Notes: generated from the sequence alone by a model not told the origin. Shown: positions 54,560 to 63,720, numbered from the stretch's first letter. The stretch: DNA of 64,000 nucleotides from Tenericutes bacterium MZ-XQ (GCA_002838205.1 CP017950.1:2093200-2157199); one strand, 5' to 3'. Numbers and translations: made by a program.

Positions 54560-55600
54560 TCAATAATGAACACGTTTCTTACCAACTCTTAATTGAACTA
54601 CGGTGAATACCATAATGATTAAGAATAATAAGATTGCAGCTGCAGCAGCTTCACTTAACGCGCCATTTCTTCCAGTTTCTTGTAAATACTCATAAATGAA
54701 GAATACAATTGTCTTTAAATTGATTTGACCTGATGCACCAGTTGTAATGATACCATTAACATTAATTATGGCTACAACTGATGAATATGTCTTAAATGCG
54801 CCAATGATTGAAGTAACTAAGATGTAGAAAATCATTGGAGAAATCAAAGGTACAGTAATTCTTCTAAATTGTTTGTTTCTTGATGCTCCATCGATTTGAG
54901 CTGCTTGATAATATTGTTTATCAATACCTTGAATACTTGATAAGAATACAATAATTTTAAATGCAAGACCTGCCCAAACACCATGAATTAATATAACTGA
55001 CATTGCAGACCAATATGTTGCTCCAACGCCTATCCAAGGTACTGGAGTTCCACCAAACCATGTCACAATTTGATTTGCTAACCCTAAGTTATATAAATCA
55101 TTGGTATTACCTTTAAACATAAATGCGAATACTAAACCAATCGCGATTGAGTTTGTAACATAAGGTAGGAAAAACATGTTTTGGAAAAAACCTTTAAGCG
55201 GTTTAATCGAATGCATAGCCACCGCAATAAATAATGCGACAAGAATCGAAATCGGAACACTAACAAAAACGATGATTGCAGTGTTTAATACAGCTTGTCT
55301 AAATCCTGACTCACTAAGAACCGTTACATAGTTACCGATGAGTGTATAACCATCAAATTCTCCGGTAACAACGTTATATCCTGAGAAAAAGGATACTAAA
55401 AATGAATTAAAAATTGGATAAAAAGTAAATACGCCTAATATAAGAATAGCTGGTAGTAAAAAGAATATCGCTTTAAACCAACCAGGTAAATGTGCAAAAA
55501 ATCTAAGGTGATTTCTTTCTAAGAAGTCATTGATCTTAACAGAAGCATGATGTGTTTTAGATCTAAATGTCCATCTTAACTCTCTAATAAACTCTTTCAT
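54560..55600 (-). CDS. Sugar ABC transporter permease (MalF/UgpA type)
   Basis: 346 residues with about six transmembrane helices (FFLLPAILILGVFTF; NMFFLPYVTNSIAIGLVFAF) and an EAA loop YYQAAQIDGASRNKQFRRITVP. Partner of the MalG-type permease 15 bases downstream. Its ATG overlaps the ATPase stop by 4 bases and has only a weak ACAGGAA site, so translation is probably coupled. Confidence 0.92.
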   Translation of the reverse strand: MKEFIRELRWTFRSKTHHASVKINDFLERNHLRFFAHLPGWFKAIFFLLPAILILGVFTFYPIFNSFLVSFFSGYNVVTGEFDGYTLIGNYVTVLSESGFRQAVLNTAIIVFVSVPISILVALFIAVAMHSIKPLKGFFQNMFFLPYVTNSIAIGLVFAFMFKGNTNDLYNLGLANQIVTWFGGTPVPWIGVGATYWSAMSVILIHGVWAGLAFKIIVFLSSIQGIDKQYYQAAQIDGASRNKQFRRITVPLISPMIFYILVTSIIGAFKTYSSVVAIINVNGIITTGASGQINLKTIVFFIYEYLQETGRNGALSEAAAAAILLFLIIMVFTVVQLRVGKKRVHY

Positions 55601-56649
55601 GACAGAATGTTTCCTGTTTCTTTATCAAAGATATGAATCTTATTCTTCTTAACGGCAAGTTTAATTGTTTTTTTACCTTCAACAGATTCTGAATCCACTA
55701 AAGCGCGTAATTGCTTATCTCCAATCATAAAACGAATCATTGTATCTCTACCTGTATGATCAATATCGGTTGTATCTACATTAAATCCGTTCTCATCAGC
55801 TTTAAAATCTTCTGGTCTTAACCCTAGAACGTATGAACCATCAGAAACTTTTGTTTCACCAAGTACAGTACCGTCAAGTAGTTGTATTTTTCCTTTTTTA
55901 ACTTCACCGTCAATCACATTGATTGGTGGGTTACCTAAGAATTTTGCAACAAATAAATTATCTGGTTTGTTATACATATCTTGAGGTGCATCCATTTGTT
56001 GCTTAACACCAAAGTTTAAAACAACCATTTGATCACTAATGCTCATTGCCTCTTCTTGGTCATGAGTAACGAAGATCGTTGTAATACCTGTTTCTCTTTG
56101 GATACGTTTGATTTCTTCTCTGGTTTGTAATCTTAAGCGTGCATCTAGATTTGATAGGGGTTCATCTAATAATAACACTCTTGGTTTTTTAACAAGAGCA
56201 CGTGCAATCGCAACCCTTTGTTGTTGTCCACCAGATAATTGAGATGGTTTTTTATCTAGTTGGTCTTCAATACCTACAAGTTTAGCCATTTCATAAACTA
56301 ACTCATCTGCCTCTTTCTTTTTGATATTTAAATTTTCAAGAGGAAACATGATATTTTGTCTAATCGTCATATGTGGATAAAGTGCATAATTTTGAAACAC
56401 TAATCCTATACCTCTTTTTTCTGGAGCTAAACGTGTAACGTCGTCTTCTCCAAAGTAAATTTTCCCATCTGTTGGTTGGTGTAATCCTGCAATCATAAAT
56501 AAAGTGGTAGATTTACCACATCCTGAAGGTCCAAGTAATCCAACTAATTTGCCTGATGGAATTGTAACAGTTAAGTCGTCTACTGCTCTGGTTTGTTTCC
56601 CCGTTTTATCAGTAAACACCTTTGTTAAATTCTCTAATCTAATCTCCAT
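55597..56649 (-). CDS. Sugar ABC transporter ATPase (UgpC/MsmK type)
   Basis: 350 residues: Walker A GPSGCGKST, Q-loop VFQNYALYPHMTI, signature LSGGQQQRVAIARAL, Walker B VLLLDEPLSNLDA and the switch His in FVTHDQEEA. A C-terminal TOBE/OB domain (FLGNPPINVIDGE, LGLRPEDF) marks the carbohydrate importer subgroup. Such ATPases are often shared by several importers; here the two binding proteins at the left of the window have no ATPase of their own in view. First gene of the operon; AAGGAGT ribosome site. Confidence 0.94.
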   Translation of the reverse strand: MEIRLENLTKVFTDKTGKQTRAVDDLTVTIPSGKLVGLLGPSGCGKSTTLFMIAGLHQPTDGKIYFGEDDVTRLAPEKRGIGLVFQNYALYPHMTIRQNIMFPLENLNIKKKEADELVYEMAKLVGIEDQLDKKPSQLSGGQQQRVAIARALVKKPRVLLLDEPLSNLDARLRLQTREEIKRIQRETGITTIFVTHDQEEAMSISDQMVVLNFGVKQQMDAPQDMYNKPDNLFVAKFLGNPPINVIDGEVKKGKIQLLDGTVLGETKVSDGSYVLGLRPEDFKADENGFNVDTTDIDHTGRDTMIRFMIGDKQLRALVDSESVEGKKTIKLAVKKNKIHIFDKETGNILS

Positions 56650-56724
56650 GTCTGATTCATACTCCTTATTGTAATTTTTTTAAATGAATAAAAATAAAAG
56701 CACTCCTGGCTGTCCCAAAAGCAC

Positions 56725-56802
56725 TCAGCTATTTATATATGAAAAAAACGAAATTATCGTTCTCATATTCATGGTTTGAAAAGCATTTTGTAAAACATAC
56801 AT
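56725..56802 (-). CDS. Putative 25-residue leader peptide upstream of the ABC operon
   Basis: ATG 56800-56802, 8 bases after a strong GAGGTG ribosome site and about 30 bp after the second promoter. It reads MYVLQNAFQTMNMRT-IISFFSYINS with a TGA stop. A small hairpin (AACGA/TCGTT) followed by TTTTTTT falls inside its last codons, which gives a possible attenuator. No family; it could be a leader peptide or a chance frame, but the ribosome site and promoter spacing are good. Confidence 0.45.
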   Translation of the reverse strand: MYVLQNAFQTMNMRTIISFFSYINS

Positions 56803-56825
56803 AAATTGCTCACCTCAACACTTGT

Positions 56826-56854
56826 ATTATATAATAATACCCATGAAATTTCAA
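56826..56854 (-). promoter_or_regulatory. ABC operon promoter P2
   Basis: The minus strand shows TTGAAA (56849-56854), 17 bp, TATAAT (56826-56831). It lies 177 bp upstream of the ATPase start and immediately before the leader ORF. Confidence 0.7.
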
Positions 56855-56908
56855 TGACCAACCACAAGGTAATTTTACAATTTTACCTAAACTTTTCTAG
56901 CGAAAAAT

Positions 56909-56924
56909 ATGAAAGCGCTTTTAG
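56909..56924 (-). promoter_or_regulatory. cre site downstream of promoter P1
   Basis: ATGAAAGCGCTTTTAG on the plus strand has two mismatches to the cre consensus WTGNNARCGNWWWCAW. It lies 11 bp after the P1 -10, covering about +5 to +20, the usual roadblock position for CcpA. Confidence 0.65.
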
Positions 56925-56934
56925 GGGTAAATAA

Positions 56935-56963
56935 ATTATATTATATAAAGCAACGAATGTCAA
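56935..56963 (-). promoter_or_regulatory. ABC operon promoter P1 (consensus)
   Basis: The minus strand shows TTGACA (56958-56963), 17 bp, TATAAT (56935-56940): a perfect sigma-A-type promoter for the ABC operon, with a cre site directly downstream. The 56650-56993 gap otherwise holds P2, the leader ORF and a direct repeat GAGTGCTTTT near 56698-56726. Confidence 0.8.
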
Positions 56964-56993
56964 TTCTAGAAGTCTTAAAATGCTATTTTTGTA

Positions 56994-57022
56994 AAAAAAT
57001 AAGTGCTAAACAGCACTTATTT
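56994..57022 (-). terminator. Intrinsic terminator of asnS
   Basis: An 11-bp stem AAATAAGTGCT/AGCACTTATTT with loop GTTT, followed by TTTT on the minus strand, 28 bases after the stop at 57051. Confidence 0.85.
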
Positions 57023-57050
57023 ATATCTATTCGTGTTTTTAAGTTGTTTT

Positions 57051-58442
57051 TTAGAATTCGCAGTTTTTTGGAGTTCTAGGAAACGGTATGACATCTCTAA
57101 TGTTTTCTACACCTGATAGATACATGATGAGTCTTTCAAATCCCATACCATAACCTGCATGAACACATCCGCCATATCTTCTCAAATCTAAGTACCATTC
57201 TAGGTCCTCTTTAGGCACATGCATTTCTTCCATGCGTCTTTCTAAAACATCTAATCGTTCTTCTCTTTGTGAACCACCAATAAGTTCTCCTGAACCTGGT
57301 ACAAGTAAATCCATTGCAGCAACTGTTTTTTGATCATCATTTAAGCGCATGTAGAATGCTTTGATGTCTTTTGGCCAATCCGTAACAAACACCGGTGATT
57401 TAAAATGTTTCTCAGTTAAATATTTTTCATGTTCAGTATTAATGTCTTGTCCATGTTTAGGAAGATTCTCAAATTTAACATTCGCATTTAGAAGAATATC
57501 GATAGCTTCCTTATGAGTGACTTTTGCGAATGGTTTGTCTAAAACATTTTGAAGTTTTTCTTTTAGTCCTGGTTCTACAAATTTATTAAAAAATTCCATT
57601 TCCTCAGGAAGATGTTCATATACATAATTAATGATGTACTTCACCATTTTTTCTGCAACTTCCATATCTTTTTCTAAATCAGCAAACGCCATTTCGGGTT
57701 CAATCATCCAAAATTCTGATGCGTGTCTTTGTGTGTTTGAATTTTCAGCTCTAAATGTAGGTCCAAATGTATATACGTTTTTAAACGCTAATGCATATGC
57801 TTCAGCTTCCAGTTGTCCAGTTACTGTAAGGTTAGTACGTTTACCGAAAAAATCTTTTTTAAAATCAATTTGTCCATCTTCATCTTTAGGTACATGTTCT
57901 AAATCAAAAGTAGTGACATTAAACATTTGCCCAGCGCCTTCGCCATCATTACCTGTAATAATTGGTGTATGCGTGTATATAAACCCTTCTTTTTGGAAAA
58001 AGTCATGGATTGCAAATGCTGCAACACTTCTTAATCTAAAAACAGCATGAAAAAGATTCGTTCTTGTTCTTAAGTGAGCAACCTCTCTTAAGAACTCTCT
58101 AGAATGTCTTTTTGGCTGAATTGGATAGTTTTCTGGTGAATCACCCAATAATTCTATCTGAGTAGCTTTAATTTCAAAAGGTTGTTTCATTTCAGGTGTT
58201 AATACCAATATGCCTTCTACTTTAACGCTACTTCCAACTCTTATTTTTTGAACTTCTTTAAAATTTTCAAGTTTTTGATCTTCATATACGACTTGAATGC
58301 CTTCAAAAAATGTGCCATCATGAAAGTTTAAAAAACCAAACTCCTTTTGAGCACGATTGTTTCTAACCCATCCATTTAATGTCACTTTCTGATTGCTGTA
58401 AGATGCTTTGTTTCTAAAAATCTGTTTTACTGTTGTTTCCAT
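57051..58442 (-). CDS. asnS: Asparaginyl-tRNA synthetase
   Basis: 463 residues: OB-fold anticodon domain (about 1-105, [24 protein letters not shown]) then the class II core with [21 protein letters not shown] (motif 2), [16 protein letters not shown], and motif 3 [15 protein letters not shown]. The sequence matches AsnRS rather than AspRS (the PFPRTP ending and HPxRH-like PKRHSREFL region). It charges tRNA-Asn. AGAGGTGG precedes the ATG, and a T-box leader with an AAC specifier lies upstream. Confidence 0.94.
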   Translation of the reverse strand: METTVKQIFRNKASYSNQKVTLNGWVRNNRAQKEFGFLNFHDGTFFEGIQVVYEDQKLENFKEVQKIRVGSSVKVEGILVLTPEMKQPFEIKATQIELLGDSPENYPIQPKRHSREFLREVAHLRTRTNLFHAVFRLRSVAAFAIHDFFQKEGFIYTHTPIITGNDGEGAGQMFNVTTFDLEHVPKDEDGQIDFKKDFFGKRTNLTVTGQLEAEAYALAFKNVYTFGPTFRAENSNTQRHASEFWMIEPEMAFADLEKDMEVAEKMVKYIINYVYEHLPEEMEFFNKFVEPGLKEKLQNVLDKPFAKVTHKEAIDILLNANVKFENLPKHGQDINTEHEKYLTEKHFKSPVFVTDWPKDIKAFYMRLNDDQKTVAAMDLLVPGSGELIGGSQREERLDVLERRMEEMHVPKEDLEWYLDLRRYGGCVHAGYGMGFERLIMYLSGVENIRDVIPFPRTPKNCEF

Positions 58443-58699
58443 ATTTCCACCTCTTTTAATTAAAAAACATCCTTAGATAAACTCTAAGGACGTATGATTA
58501 CGCGGTACCACCTTAGTTCTAGAAAAAATTCTAGCCCTCTAAATCCTATAACGCAGGTATGCGGATAGTTCTACTTTCACTGATGTGATTTCTTCTATCT
58601 CTCAGAGTGTTATTCACCTTAGTTATTGATGTTGGTTTCCACCTTTTCCAACTCTCTAGTAAAAATAGATCTAAGGTTACTTGTCTCTTCATTGATTTC
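58443..58699 (-). ncRNA. T-box leader RNA of asnS
   Basis: The 58443-58789 gap is occupied mainly by this leader. On the minus strand it has a stem I region with AGAGAG and GTTGG, a specifier AAC (58609-58611) in the GTGAATAACAC loop, the T-box core AAGGTGGTACCGCG (58501-58514), and the terminator CATCCTTAGA/TCTAAGGACG (58468-58492) with TTTTTT. Uncharged tRNA-Asn should pair with the specifier and T-box and favour the antiterminator. Asn specificity agrees with the gene. Confidence 0.93.
58462..58492 (-). terminator. T-box regulated terminator of asnS
   Basis: A 10-bp stem CGTCCTTAGA/TCTAAGGATG with loop GTTTA and TTTTTT on the minus strand, 20 bases upstream of the ATG. It competes with the T-box antiterminator. 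Confidence 0.9.
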
Positions 58700-58705
58700 T
58701 ATATC

Positions 58706-58734
58706 ATTATATATGGTAATGATGATTTTGTCAA
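58706..58734 (-). promoter_or_regulatory. asnS promoter
   Basis: The minus strand shows TTGACA (58729-58734), 17 bp, TATAAT (58706-58711), a consensus promoter feeding the T-box leader. Confidence 0.85.
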
Positions 58735-58789
58735 TCTATAGATTTATCTATTAAATTCTTTTTATATTATTATATAATATAAACTTATG

Positions 58790-59962
58790 TCATTCTTCTT
58801 CACTTTCATCAAGAATGGTCTCAATTTCATCTGCATCTTCATTATCTTCTTCGATTAAATCAAATTTAGCATCCTTAATATTACTGAATTTTTGACTAAT
58901 TTTCTTACTGGTTTTATCCACAAGATCTGCTTGTTTAGAGACGCTTATGATTGCTCTATTGAGTTTTTCCCAACGTTCATCATATCTCTTGAACTCTTCC
59001 CCTAGTTTTCTTAACTCCTCTAGAATAATCGATGTTTGCTCATCTCTTTCCATATTTTTAACAATCGTTTGAATCATGGTAAGTGTTGATAAAAGCGTGG
59101 TTGGCGACGCAATCCAAACTTGATGTTTTTGAGCATAATCCATGATATCTTCATGATATGATGTGAGTTCTGCAAATATAGCCTCTGCAGGAATAAACAT
59201 AATTGCTTGATCAGATGTCTCTGTAGGTATAATGTATTTATCTTTGATTGCATTAATGTGGTTTTTAACATCTTTTTTAAACTCTTTTTCAGCATTTAAT
59301 CGATCTTGTTTGCCTAACCCTTTATCCATCATTCTTTTGTAGTTATCTAGCGGAAACTTAGAGTCAATGACAATGTCTCCGAGCGGCTCTGGTGCATGTA
59401 CCATTGCATCTGCCATAAAACCATTTGTCAAAGTTATTTGTTTCTCATATAATTGTTTATTTTCACCCATAACAGCAGTGAGTAATTGATAGAGTTGAAC
59501 CTCTCCAAATATACCCCTGGTTTTCTTATCAGTTAAGAGCCCATTAAGGCTAACAACTTCCTCTGATAAGACTTCAATTTTCTTTTGAGCTTCATCGATT
59601 TTTGCGAGTCTTTCAATGACGTTTGTAAAGGTTTCTGTGGTCTTTTCAAAACCTTGCCCTAACCGCTGTTCTACCTTCTCATTGATTTGAATAAATTGCT
59701 TATCAATTTTACTCATCATGTAGTCTTTAAACTCATTTAAATCCTTTTGACTTTGCTGGTTTGAATGTCCAACTAGAGTTGCTACATCTGCTTTAAAACC
59801 ACCGAATTCTTTTTGTAGTTTCTCGTTAAAGTATCCTTGAATATCTTTTTCAACAGATATATGCTGACCTGGTTTATGCTGATTTAATTTGATTGAAATA
59901 TAAACCATTAAAATCATGATAAAAGCGACTATGCCTAAAATAACATATTCAATCCATTCCAT
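58790..59962 (-). CDS. rmuC: DNA recombination protein RmuC
   Basis: 390 residues: one N-terminal membrane helix (YVILGIVAFIMILMVYI), a long coiled-coil (about 60-145), then the RmuC nuclease-like core (TRGIFGEVQLYQLL, IDSKFPLDNYKRM, MFIPAEAIFAEL) and an acidic tail. RmuC limits inversions at short repeats. GGAGGGA precedes the ATG, 2 bases after the YiiX-like gene. Confidence 0.9.
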   Translation of the reverse strand: MEWIEYVILGIVAFIMILMVYISIKLNQHKPGQHISVEKDIQGYFNEKLQKEFGGFKADVATLVGHSNQQSQKDLNEFKDYMMSKIDKQFIQINEKVEQRLGQGFEKTTETFTNVIERLAKIDEAQKKIEVLSEEVVSLNGLLTDKKTRGIFGEVQLYQLLTAVMGENKQLYEKQITLTNGFMADAMVHAPEPLGDIVIDSKFPLDNYKRMMDKGLGKQDRLNAEKEFKKDVKNHINAIKDKYIIPTETSDQAIMFIPAEAIFAELTSYHEDIMDYAQKHQVWIASPTTLLSTLTMIQTIVKNMERDEQTSIILEELRKLGEEFKRYDERWEKLNRAIISVSKQADLVDKTSKKISQKFSNIKDAKFDLIEEDNEDADEIETILDESEEE

Positions 59963-59964
59963 AT

Positions 59965-60927
59965 TTATCCCTCCACATCTTCCAGATAATATATATGCAC
60001 AATATCATCTATAATCTCTACATAAAAACTTATATATGTTTGTTCACTTAAAATAATATCATTTACTGATGTGATAAAACCGTCATCATTCAGTGCTTTT
60101 GAATAATTTGTTTGTTTATCTTCAGGAACCATCACATCTTGATATGCTCTAGATACCAAATCAGTACAATAATATTTATATTCCATATCTAAAAAGAATA
60201 AGAAATTATACAAATTTTTATCTACTTTATCATCTGCATAAGCTACAGCTCCATTAATTTGTGATTCACTAACATCTTTCACCCTCATACCAATAAAATC
60301 TTTTCTATAGTAAGATCCGAAATATTCATAAAACTCACTACCTTCAGCGCGATATCGTGGGTTAAGAAAATAATTATTACTGGTTTTGTTTACAGTTACG
60401 CTATAATCGTGAGGTAATGATCCATCATGAGAGATGATATCCCATAATGTTTCATCGCTATCCGGAAAACCGACCGCTTCTATGAATTGGTTGTTTTCGT
60501 TTTTTATTGCTGCGTGTCCGCCAAAATAATACGATATAAATTGATGTATGAGAAATTGATCCGGGAATGGTGAGTCTTGTGACATAAATATATCTCCAGT
60601 TTGTCCTAAGTACTTCCTAGACTCGTCATAAAAAACTGATCTGGAATCATTTAATTCATACGATGTTTCACGTGGAACTTTATAGTATCTACGTGTCTGA
60701 AACACATTGGATTGATACTCGTAATTTTCCTCGTATTCAAAAATAGCGCGATCTTTAAAATCGTTGATCTCAGCTCTAACTAACAAATCTTTAGTAACAG
60801 CCTTACCAAAAGTAAAAATGCCTGCACCTAGGAGAAGTAAAACTATCAATTTTAGGGAAGAAAAAACAATGTTTTTCTTCTTATATTTTTTATTTTTATT
60901 GAGTTTTGAGTGGAAGATTCTTATCAT
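59965..60927 (-). CDS. Membrane-anchored YiiX-like permuted NlpC/P60 (papain-fold) protein
   Basis: 320 residues: basic N-terminus, one transmembrane helix (LKLIVLLLLGAGIFTFG), then an outside domain of about 270. GDIFMSQD, GGHAAIKNENNQFIEAVG and YYCTDLVSRAYQDV match the permuted NlpC/P60 (YiiX) order, with His first and catalytic Cys late. Such enzymes cut peptide or ester bonds in cell-wall peptides or lipids. AGGTGAT precedes the ATG; a TATAAT lies at 60956-60961. Confidence 0.7.
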   Translation of the reverse strand: MIRIFHSKLNKNKKYKKKNIVFSSLKLIVLLLLGAGIFTFGKAVTKDLLVRAEINDFKDRAIFEYEENYEYQSNVFQTRRYYKVPRETSYELNDSRSVFYDESRKYLGQTGDIFMSQDSPFPDQFLIHQFISYYFGGHAAIKNENNQFIEAVGFPDSDETLWDIISHDGSLPHDYSVTVNKTSNNYFLNPRYRAEGSEFYEYFGSYYRKDFIGMRVKDVSESQINGAVAYADDKVDKNLYNFLFFLDMEYKYYCTDLVSRAYQDVMVPEDKQTNYSKALNDDGFITSVNDIILSEQTYISFYVEIIDDIVHIYYLEDVEG

Positions 60928-60976
60928 ATTTTATCACCTGAGTATAGTTGTTCATATTATATCACAACCTTAAAAG

Positions 60977-61009
60977 AAAAAGAGTCTTATGCACGCATAA
61001 AACTCTTTT
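60977..61009 (-). terminator. Intrinsic terminator of the rpmH-jag cluster
   Basis: A long stem AAAAGAGTTTTATGC with GCATAAGACTCTTTT (loop GT, one T-G pair) followed by TCTTTT on the minus strand, 6 bases after the jag stop. Confidence 0.85.
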
Positions 61010-61014
61010 AATTA

Positions 61015-61635
61015 CTATTTTTTAGGCTTAATTACTAACGCACGATCTTCGCCTTCGCCCTCAGATTCAGTAACGACGTCTCTCCACTCGCTTAATTTCG
61101 TGTGGATGATACGTCTATCAAATGAATTCATCGGATCCAACTTAACAGCAATCTTAGTTTGTGCAACTTCTTTAGCTGTTTTAGTTGCTAGAATTTCTAG
61201 TTGACGCTTTCTGTTTTCGTGATAATGTCCGATATCAAGTGCGACAATTAAATGTCCGTCAACAAACGTGTTCAAATAGTTTCTAAGCATATATTGTATA
61301 GAAAGTAATGTTCTACCTTCTCTACCGATTAACAATGCATTTTCATCACTATCAATGCTATAGTGAATTTCTTCACCATCGTTCAAAGTTCTTACTTCCA
61401 TTCTAGAACCGATTTCCATCGTTTGAAGGATGTTTTCTAAATACATTTTTCCTTCAAGTGCTAAATTAACATTTGGAGTTGCTTCATAAGTTGCTGAGGA
61501 CCCTATACCTAATAATCCCTTTTTTTCTTTTAATACTGTTAATTTGATTTTATCTAGTTGTATCTTTAAGGCTTCAACAGCCATTTTTTCTGCTTCTTGT
61601 AATGTTTTTGCTTCAATTTCAATTCTCTTTAACAT
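61015..61635 (-). CDS. jag: Jag/KhpB RNA-binding protein
   Basis: 206 residues from ATG 61633-61635 behind GGGGTGA; upstream in-frame codons belong to the end of yidC. Jag-N domain (IEIEAKTLQEAEKMAVEAL, KGLLGIGS), KH domain (ALLIGREGRTLLSIQYML), R3H domain (MNSFDRRIIHTKL). It binds RNA and follows yidC in Gram-positive-type bacteria, acting with KhpA in cell elongation or RNA control. Position and domains are standard. Confidence 0.92.
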   Translation of the reverse strand: MLKRIEIEAKTLQEAEKMAVEALKIQLDKIKLTVLKEKKGLLGIGSSATYEATPNVNLALEGKMYLENILQTMEIGSRMEVRTLNDGEEIHYSIDSDENALLIGREGRTLLSIQYMLRNYLNTFVDGHLIVALDIGHYHENRKRQLEILATKTAKEVAQTKIAVKLDPMNSFDRRIIHTKLSEWRDVVTESEGEGEDRALVIKPKK

Positions 61636-61639
61636 AAAC

Positions 61640-63085
61640 TCACCCCAACAATTGTTTTTCTTGTAACTTAGCGTGTTTCTTCTCATTTAATTTTCTGTTA
61701 AATAGTGTTTGACCTAATGAATAAATATTACCAAAAATCCAATAAAGTGCTAGGGCATTACTTTGATAAGAAATGAACATCATCATAATTACCATAAAGT
61801 AACTAACAAACTTCATTGTCTTTTCTGTTTGTTGTGCCTGTGGATTTGCATTATGTTTATATGTGTTTTTAGCATAACTTGGTTTTTTCATTGATATTTT
61901 TTGTAATGTAAACATTGTTGCCCCAACAATAGCTGCTAAAATTAACGCTGTAATACCATCATTTGTGTTTGCTAAATTGATGCCTAAGAAGTTTGTATTT
62001 GATACAGAATCAGCATACATACCACCTTCAAGTGATATACGTCTAACTACCCCATACATAGCGATGAAGATTGGCATTTGCAAAAACGGCATTAAACATC
62101 CTAAAACGTTGATTCCGTGTTTCTTATATACCTGCATCATTTCCATTTGCATCATTTGTTGTGATTGAGGATCTTTTCTTGTTGCATATTTTTGCTGAAC
62201 ACGTTGCATATCTGGTTGTGCAACATTCATTTTCATTGTCATGTCATTGCTCTTAGCATAAATTGGCCAAGCAAGTGTTCTTACAACAATAGTTGTAAAT
62301 AAAATACCTAATGCAAATGAATTCCCTAAAATTGATGCGAAAAACTGCATGATGAATGCAACTGGTATCACTAATACATAATCAAAGAATCCAGCATCTT
62401 CAGTTGTGATTGGCTTTTCACCACCTGCAACATAAACTTCAAAGTTTTCTGTATACCCTTCGTAAGTAAATGAAACTTCATAACTGATTTGATTCTTAAA
62501 TCCATCTTCTCCAAGAGGATCATAATTGTTATCTGAAAATAAAGCAGCAAAAGCTTCTTCATCTAGTTCTTCGTGAACTTTAACAATATCTCCGTCTTTT
62601 TCAACTGCGTATGCTTCGATATCTTTAACATCGAAAGTCTCACCCATATTGTATAAAATTCCATCTACAGTTGGGAATCTGAACGCCACCATAACAATCT
62701 CGTTATCTTCAACAACTGTCTCAGGTTTAATATATATATTAAATGACGCTTCAATATCATTTGTTGTAAATGTAAATGTTTGAACGCCACCTTCAATGCC
62801 TATTTCATCTGGTGATACATTTGATGGAAGTAATCCTTCATAGACAACTGGCGCTTCAGGTGCAATTCCTGATTCAGTTAATGCCCAATAAGATAACCCA
62901 CCTTCTCCTTTAAAAACAATAGAGTTTCTATCTTCATAGTCAAAAACAAGTTTTTCTCCATTTGTTCCGTAAGGATTGTTTACGACGATATGCCCAACTT
63001 CATCAGATCCGCCGCATGATGCCAGTGTGATGACGAACATGAACATCATTGCGATAAAAAATAATTTCTTATAATGTTTTTGCAT
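61640..63085 (-). CDS. yidC: Membrane protein insertase YidC with large extracellular Ig-like region
   Basis: 481 residues, about 200 more than usual for this group. Lipobox TLASC (Cys24). Residues about 30-125 and 130-225 form two beta-rich, Ig-like domains outside the membrane. The insertase core follows (about 240-470) with the groove Arg in TTIVVRTLAWPIYAKSN, KHGINVLGCLMPFLQMPIF and ALALYWIFGNIYSLGQ. It inserts membrane proteins alone or with Sec. It overlaps rnpA by 17 bases (ATTGGAG ribosome site). The long extracellular part is unusual. Confidence 0.92.
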   Translation of the reverse strand: MQKHYKKLFFIAMMFMFVITLASCGGSDEVGHIVVNNPYGTNGEKLVFDYEDRNSIVFKGEGGLSYWALTESGIAPEAPVVYEGLLPSNVSPDEIGIEGGVQTFTFTTNDIEASFNIYIKPETVVEDNEIVMVAFRFPTVDGILYNMGETFDVKDIEAYAVEKDGDIVKVHEELDEEAFAALFSDNNYDPLGEDGFKNQISYEVSFTYEGYTENFEVYVAGGEKPITTEDAGFFDYVLVIPVAFIMQFFASILGNSFALGILFTTIVVRTLAWPIYAKSNDMTMKMNVAQPDMQRVQQKYATRKDPQSQQMMQMEMMQVYKKHGINVLGCLMPFLQMPIFIAMYGVVRRISLEGGMYADSVSNTNFLGINLANTNDGITALILAAIVGATMFTLQKISMKKPSYAKNTYKHNANPQAQQTEKTMKFVSYFMVIMMMFISYQSNALALYWIFGNIYSLGQTLFNRKLNEKKHAKLQEKQLLG

Positions 63086-63428
63086 TTTCGTTCTCCAATA
63101 ATTTTGATTTTTTTAAGAGCGATTTAAGCTCCTCTCTCATTTCTTGAAATGAGAGTCTTTTTGCTTTTGGTTTAATAACTATTAAAATGAGTGCATCTTT
63201 TCTAAAAGCATCTTTAAATTCGCTGACAATCATCCGAATTCTTCTTTTTGCTAGATTTCTTTCAACAGCATTGCCATATTTCTTACCAATAGACATTGCG
63301 AACCTAAAGTTGTTAGCTTCTTGGTCTTGATCTTGATATACACCAAAATAATCGTTATTTTTCGATTTTCTTTTCTTATAGATCGCATCGATTTCGCTAT
63401 ATTTCTTAATGCGATATTTTTTTTCCAT
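63069..63428 (-). CDS. rnpA: Ribonuclease P protein component
   Basis: 119 residues. RKSKNNDYFGVY, FRFAMSIGKKYGNAVERNLAKRRIR is the RNR-type RNA-binding stretch (given here in two parts: FRFAMSIGKKYGN and AVERNLAKRRIR). It pairs with RNase P RNA to mature tRNA 5' ends. No clear ribosome site precedes the ATG. It lies between rpmH and yidC, as expected. Confidence 0.94.
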   Translation of the reverse strand: MEKKYRIKKYSEIDAIYKKRKSKNNDYFGVYQDQDQEANNFRFAMSIGKKYGNAVERNLAKRRIRMIVSEFKDAFRKDALILIVIKPKAKRLSFQEMREELKSLLKKSKLLENENAKTL

Positions 63429-63440
63429 TTTTTATATATT

Positions 63441-63496
63441 TTAAAAGAAAAGACTACTCAAAAATAACATATAGTTATTATTTTAATCGAGTAGTC
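63441..63496 (-). terminator. Hairpin between rpmH and rnpA
   Basis: GACTACTC/GAGTAGTC (63452-63459 and 63489-63496) encloses a second AATAAC/GTTATT stem and is followed by TTTTCTTTT on the minus strand. It should reduce read-through or act as a processing site, leaving rnpA less expressed than rpmH. Confidence 0.65.
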
Positions 63497-63519
63497 CTAG
63501 TGTTTTAAAATAATTCAAT

Positions 63520-63654
63520 TTATACAGTTAATTCTGCGCGGCCTTTCAATCTGCGACGTGCAAGTACGCGACGACCACCAGCAGTTGCCATTCTCGCTCT
63601 AAATCCATGAGTCTTTTGACGTTTTTGCTTACTTGGTTGATATGTTCTTTTCAC
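63520..63654 (-). CDS. rpmH: 50S ribosomal protein L34
   Basis: 44 residues starting at GTG 63652-63654 ([17 protein letters not shown]), 8 bases after AAGGTGG; the longer in-frame ATG start would add a non-ribosomal tail across the promoter and is rejected. The [19 protein letters not shown] block is typical of L34. First gene left of the origin. Confidence 0.95.
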   Translation of the reverse strand: MKRTYQPSKQKRQKTHGFRARMATAGGRRVLARRRLKGRAELTV

Positions 63655-63691
63655 AAATAAAACCACCTTTCTTGCGAAACCATGCTTTTTT

Positions 63692-63720
63692 ATTATATAA
63701 AAAGTATTTGTGTTTGTCAA
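63692..63720 (-). promoter_or_regulatory. rpmH promoter
   Basis: The minus strand shows TTGACA (63715-63720), 17 bp, TATAAT (63692-63697), 37 bp upstream of the GTG start. It probably drives rpmH-rnpA-yidC-jag. Confidence 0.85.

Noticed and set aside
57631..58050. Plus-strand frame of 139 codons
   Set aside because: It lies inside asnS, which has full family motifs on the minus strand; no ribosome site.
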